In this document: piece by piece, positions 62,982-64,000 of the stretch
Position numbering within the stretch: position 1 is the stretch's first letter
Layout: each line of letters opens with the position of its first letter
NCBI RefSeq assembly: GCF_003014675.1
Contig: NZ_PYAU01000001.1
Coordinates: 806,001-870,000 of the forward strand
Direction of reading: 5' to 3'
From: Labedella gwakjiensis
Lineage (GTDB): Bacteria > Actinomycetota > Actinomycetes > Actinomycetales > Microbacteriaceae
Length of the DNA: 64,000 nucleotides
The notes under the pieces: model-generated
Database searches by the model: none
What the model was told of the DNA's origin: nothing
Seen by the model: the letters and a program-made list of their open reading frames with translations, nothing else
Position numbers and translations under genes: made by a program

Positions 62982-63386
62982 CTAACGGAGCGCCGCGGCC
63001 TTGGCCGTGCACTCGGCGCAGAGGCCGAAGATGTCGACGACGTGCTGCGCCTCGGTGAAACCGTGCTTCGAGGCCTGCGCGACGGCCCAGCGCTCGACCT
63101 CGTTGGCCTCGATCTCCACCGTGAGCCCGCACGACCGGCAGATGAGGTGGTGGTGGTGGCCGGAGGTCTCGCACGCCCGGTAGAGACTCTCGCCCTCGGG
63201 CGACTGCAACGAGTCGGCGGCGCCGTCCACGGCGAGATCGGCGAGAGCGCGATAGACGGTGGCGAGGCCGATCGGCGAGCCAGCCCCTTTGAGCTGCGAG
63301 TGGAGCGATTGGGCGCTGATGAACCCGTTGGCGTCGTCGAGCGCCTCACGGACCGCCTCGCGCTGCCACGTGTTCCTCTTCGCCAT
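62982..63386 (-). CDS. zur: Zur-type Fur-family metalloregulator
   Basis: 134 residues. The winged helix has ISAQSLHSQLKG and GLATVYRALADLAVDGA; the metal sites are ETSGHHHHLICRSCG and FGLCAECTAK, with the four-His run and CxxC pairs characteristic of actinobacterial Zur (FurB). ATG 63386 follows GGAGGAG; two upstream GTG codons are less well placed. It should repress zinc uptake genes when zinc is ample; a Zur-like box lies before the permease at 55430, 8 kb away. Confidence 0.88.
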   Translation of the reverse strand: MAKRNTWQREAVREALDDANGFISAQSLHSQLKGAGSPIGLATVYRALADLAVDGAADSLQSPEGESLYRACETSGHHHHLICRSCGLTVEIEANEVERWAVAQASKHGFTEAQHVVDIFGLCAECTAKAAALR

Positions 63387-63537
63387 CACCACTCCTCCGC
63401 CCGGTCGAACCCCGTCCCCTCAGGATAGTCCGCGACGAGGGGCCGACCGCCGCCCGACGGGGACTCGTGACCCTCCTTCGGGAGTTCCGCACCCCGTTGC
63501 ACGAGTCCGCTCGGTCAGGTTTACTGAGATGACCATA

Positions 63538-63556
63538 TAGCTAGTCCATCTAGCTA
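63538..63556 (+). promoter_or_regulatory. Palindromic operator before the MarR unit
   Basis: TAGCTAG-TCCAT-CTAGCTA, a perfect 7-bp inverted repeat with a 5-bp spacer in an A/T-rich stretch, 20 bp before the next ATG. It overlaps likely -10 sequence (TATAGC), as expected for autorepression by a MarR-type protein. Confidence 0.75.
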
Positions 63557-63576
63557 CTTACACGATAAGGATCACG

Positions 63577-63789
63577 ATGCTGCACCCGACCGCACCGACT
63601 CTCCACCACGATGCCGCCGGACCCACGATCTGGTCGAACGGCGACCGTGTCGTCGCCTGCGACACCGACGGCTCCGTCGTTGGAACGTTCGCCACAGTCG
63701 CCGAGGCCGAGCGCGCCCTCGCAGGAACCTCGCGGCGCTGGTTGGCCACCATCACCCGACGCCCTCGGTACGCCCGGAGCGCCGCGTGA
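63577..63789 (+). CDS. Small hypothetical protein
   Basis: 70 residues with GPTIWSNGDRVVACDTDGSV and VAEAERALAGTSRRWLATIT. No recognised family; it may be a compact beta-alpha domain. The end overlaps the next start by 4 bp (GTGA), so it shares an operon with the MarR-like gene and its operator. AAGGATCACG before ATG is a weak ribosome site. Confidence 0.6.
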   Translation: MLHPTAPTLHHDAAGPTIWSNGDRVVACDTDGSVVGTFATVAEAERALAGTSRRWLATITRRPRYARSAA

Positions 63790-64000
63790 GCAGCCCGACC
63801 GGAGAACCCGACGAACAGTCGACCAACGGACGCAGCACGACGGAGGAGCGCTCCTCCGGCTACTGGTACCCGCACCACCAGGGTGCGACGAGTGTCGACG
63901 TCCTCAACCTCCTGCGTCGATACCGGTCGGCGGAGACCGACATGCGCAGCCGCACCCGGTCGTCGATGAACATGAACGAGACGGACCTCATCGCACTCCG
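63786..64000 (+). CDS. MarR-family regulator, 3' end outside window
   Basis: GTG 63786 overlaps the previous stop. The visible 71 residues contain a hydrophilic head, then SVDVLNLLRRYRSAETDMRS and SSMNMNETDLIALR, the opening of a MarR winged-helix domain. The wing and dimer helices lie beyond the window. The palindrome at 63538 is its probable autoregulatory site. What it controls downstream cannot be seen. Confidence 0.78.
   Translation, partial: MSSPTGEPDEQSTNGRSTTEERSSGYWYPHHQGATSVDVLNLLRRYRSAETDMRSRTRSSMNMNETDLIAL

Noticed and set aside
1-64000. tRNA/rRNA genes, insertion sequences, prophage, integrative element borders
   Set aside because: None recognised by eye: no transposase or integrase motifs, no rRNA stretches, no convincing cloverleaf. 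A tRNA scan would be needed to exclude weak cases.

Overview
The window is one contiguous stretch of a high-GC actinobacterial chromosome, most likely from the family Microbacteriaceae. This rests on strong G/C third-position bias, many leaderless or GTG starts, 4-bp ATGA/GTGA overlaps, DUF5997, DUF4383, DUF222/HNH (13E12-type) and DUF4333 proteins, a CopD-CtaG fusion and an HU gene. I saw no tRNA, rRNA, CRISPR array, insertion sequence or prophage. Both edges cut genes: a universal stress protein on the left and a MarR-type regulator on the right.

Region 1 (1-16.9 kb) looks like a hypoxia/dormancy island. It holds several universal stress proteins, phosphoketolase, two PPOX-fold flavin-binding proteins, a zinc alcohol dehydrogenase, a DevS/DosS-like GAF-GAF histidine kinase with its DevR/DosR-like regulator, pyruvate formate-lyase with its activase, and a DoxX-like membrane protein. 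Five copies of a mycobacterial-type DevR box (GGGAC-C/T-WW-N-GSCYC) lie mostly about 80-90 bp upstream of starts, including that of an unannotated 46-residue protein. Together the enzymes would make acetyl-phosphate, acetyl-CoA, formate and ethanol when oxygen is short. A metE-like gene broken by an in-frame amber codon and deoC sit inside the island.

Region 2 (17-30.6 kb) is mixed: an alpha/beta hydrolase, a LysM lipoprotein, DUF5997 and DinB proteins, a translationally coupled SDR-SDR-SDR-NhaA operon opposite an AraC regulator, L-serine dehydratase, a beta-lactamase-fold lipoprotein without its catalytic motifs, two small membrane proteins and a PIF1-like helicase.

Region 3 (30.6-40.3 kb) is a peptide uptake and hydrolysis locus: M19 dipeptidase, a complete Dpp/Opp ABC transporter, a creatinase-like M24 protein, a proline-iminopeptidase-like hydrolase and an AsnC/Lrp regulator, with the fused ATPase gene divergent across a palindromic promoter.

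Region 4 (40.3-48.5 kb) carries the CopD-CtaG fusion, HU, a three-gene envelope operon (V8-like protease lipoprotein, lipoprotein, Q/P/G-rich DUF4333 protein), an epoxide hydrolase and the cysteine-free rpmB-rpmG-rpsN set.

Region 5 (48.5-64 kb) has a frameshifted HNH gene, an MFS exporter, a probable zinc-related permease pair (UPF0718 plus His-rich DUF1980) behind a Zur-like box, a PucR-controlled semialdehyde dehydrogenase/aminotransferase module, a Nei-type glycosylase, an FBP-domain protein, a Zur-type repressor, and a MarR unit behind a palindromic operator.
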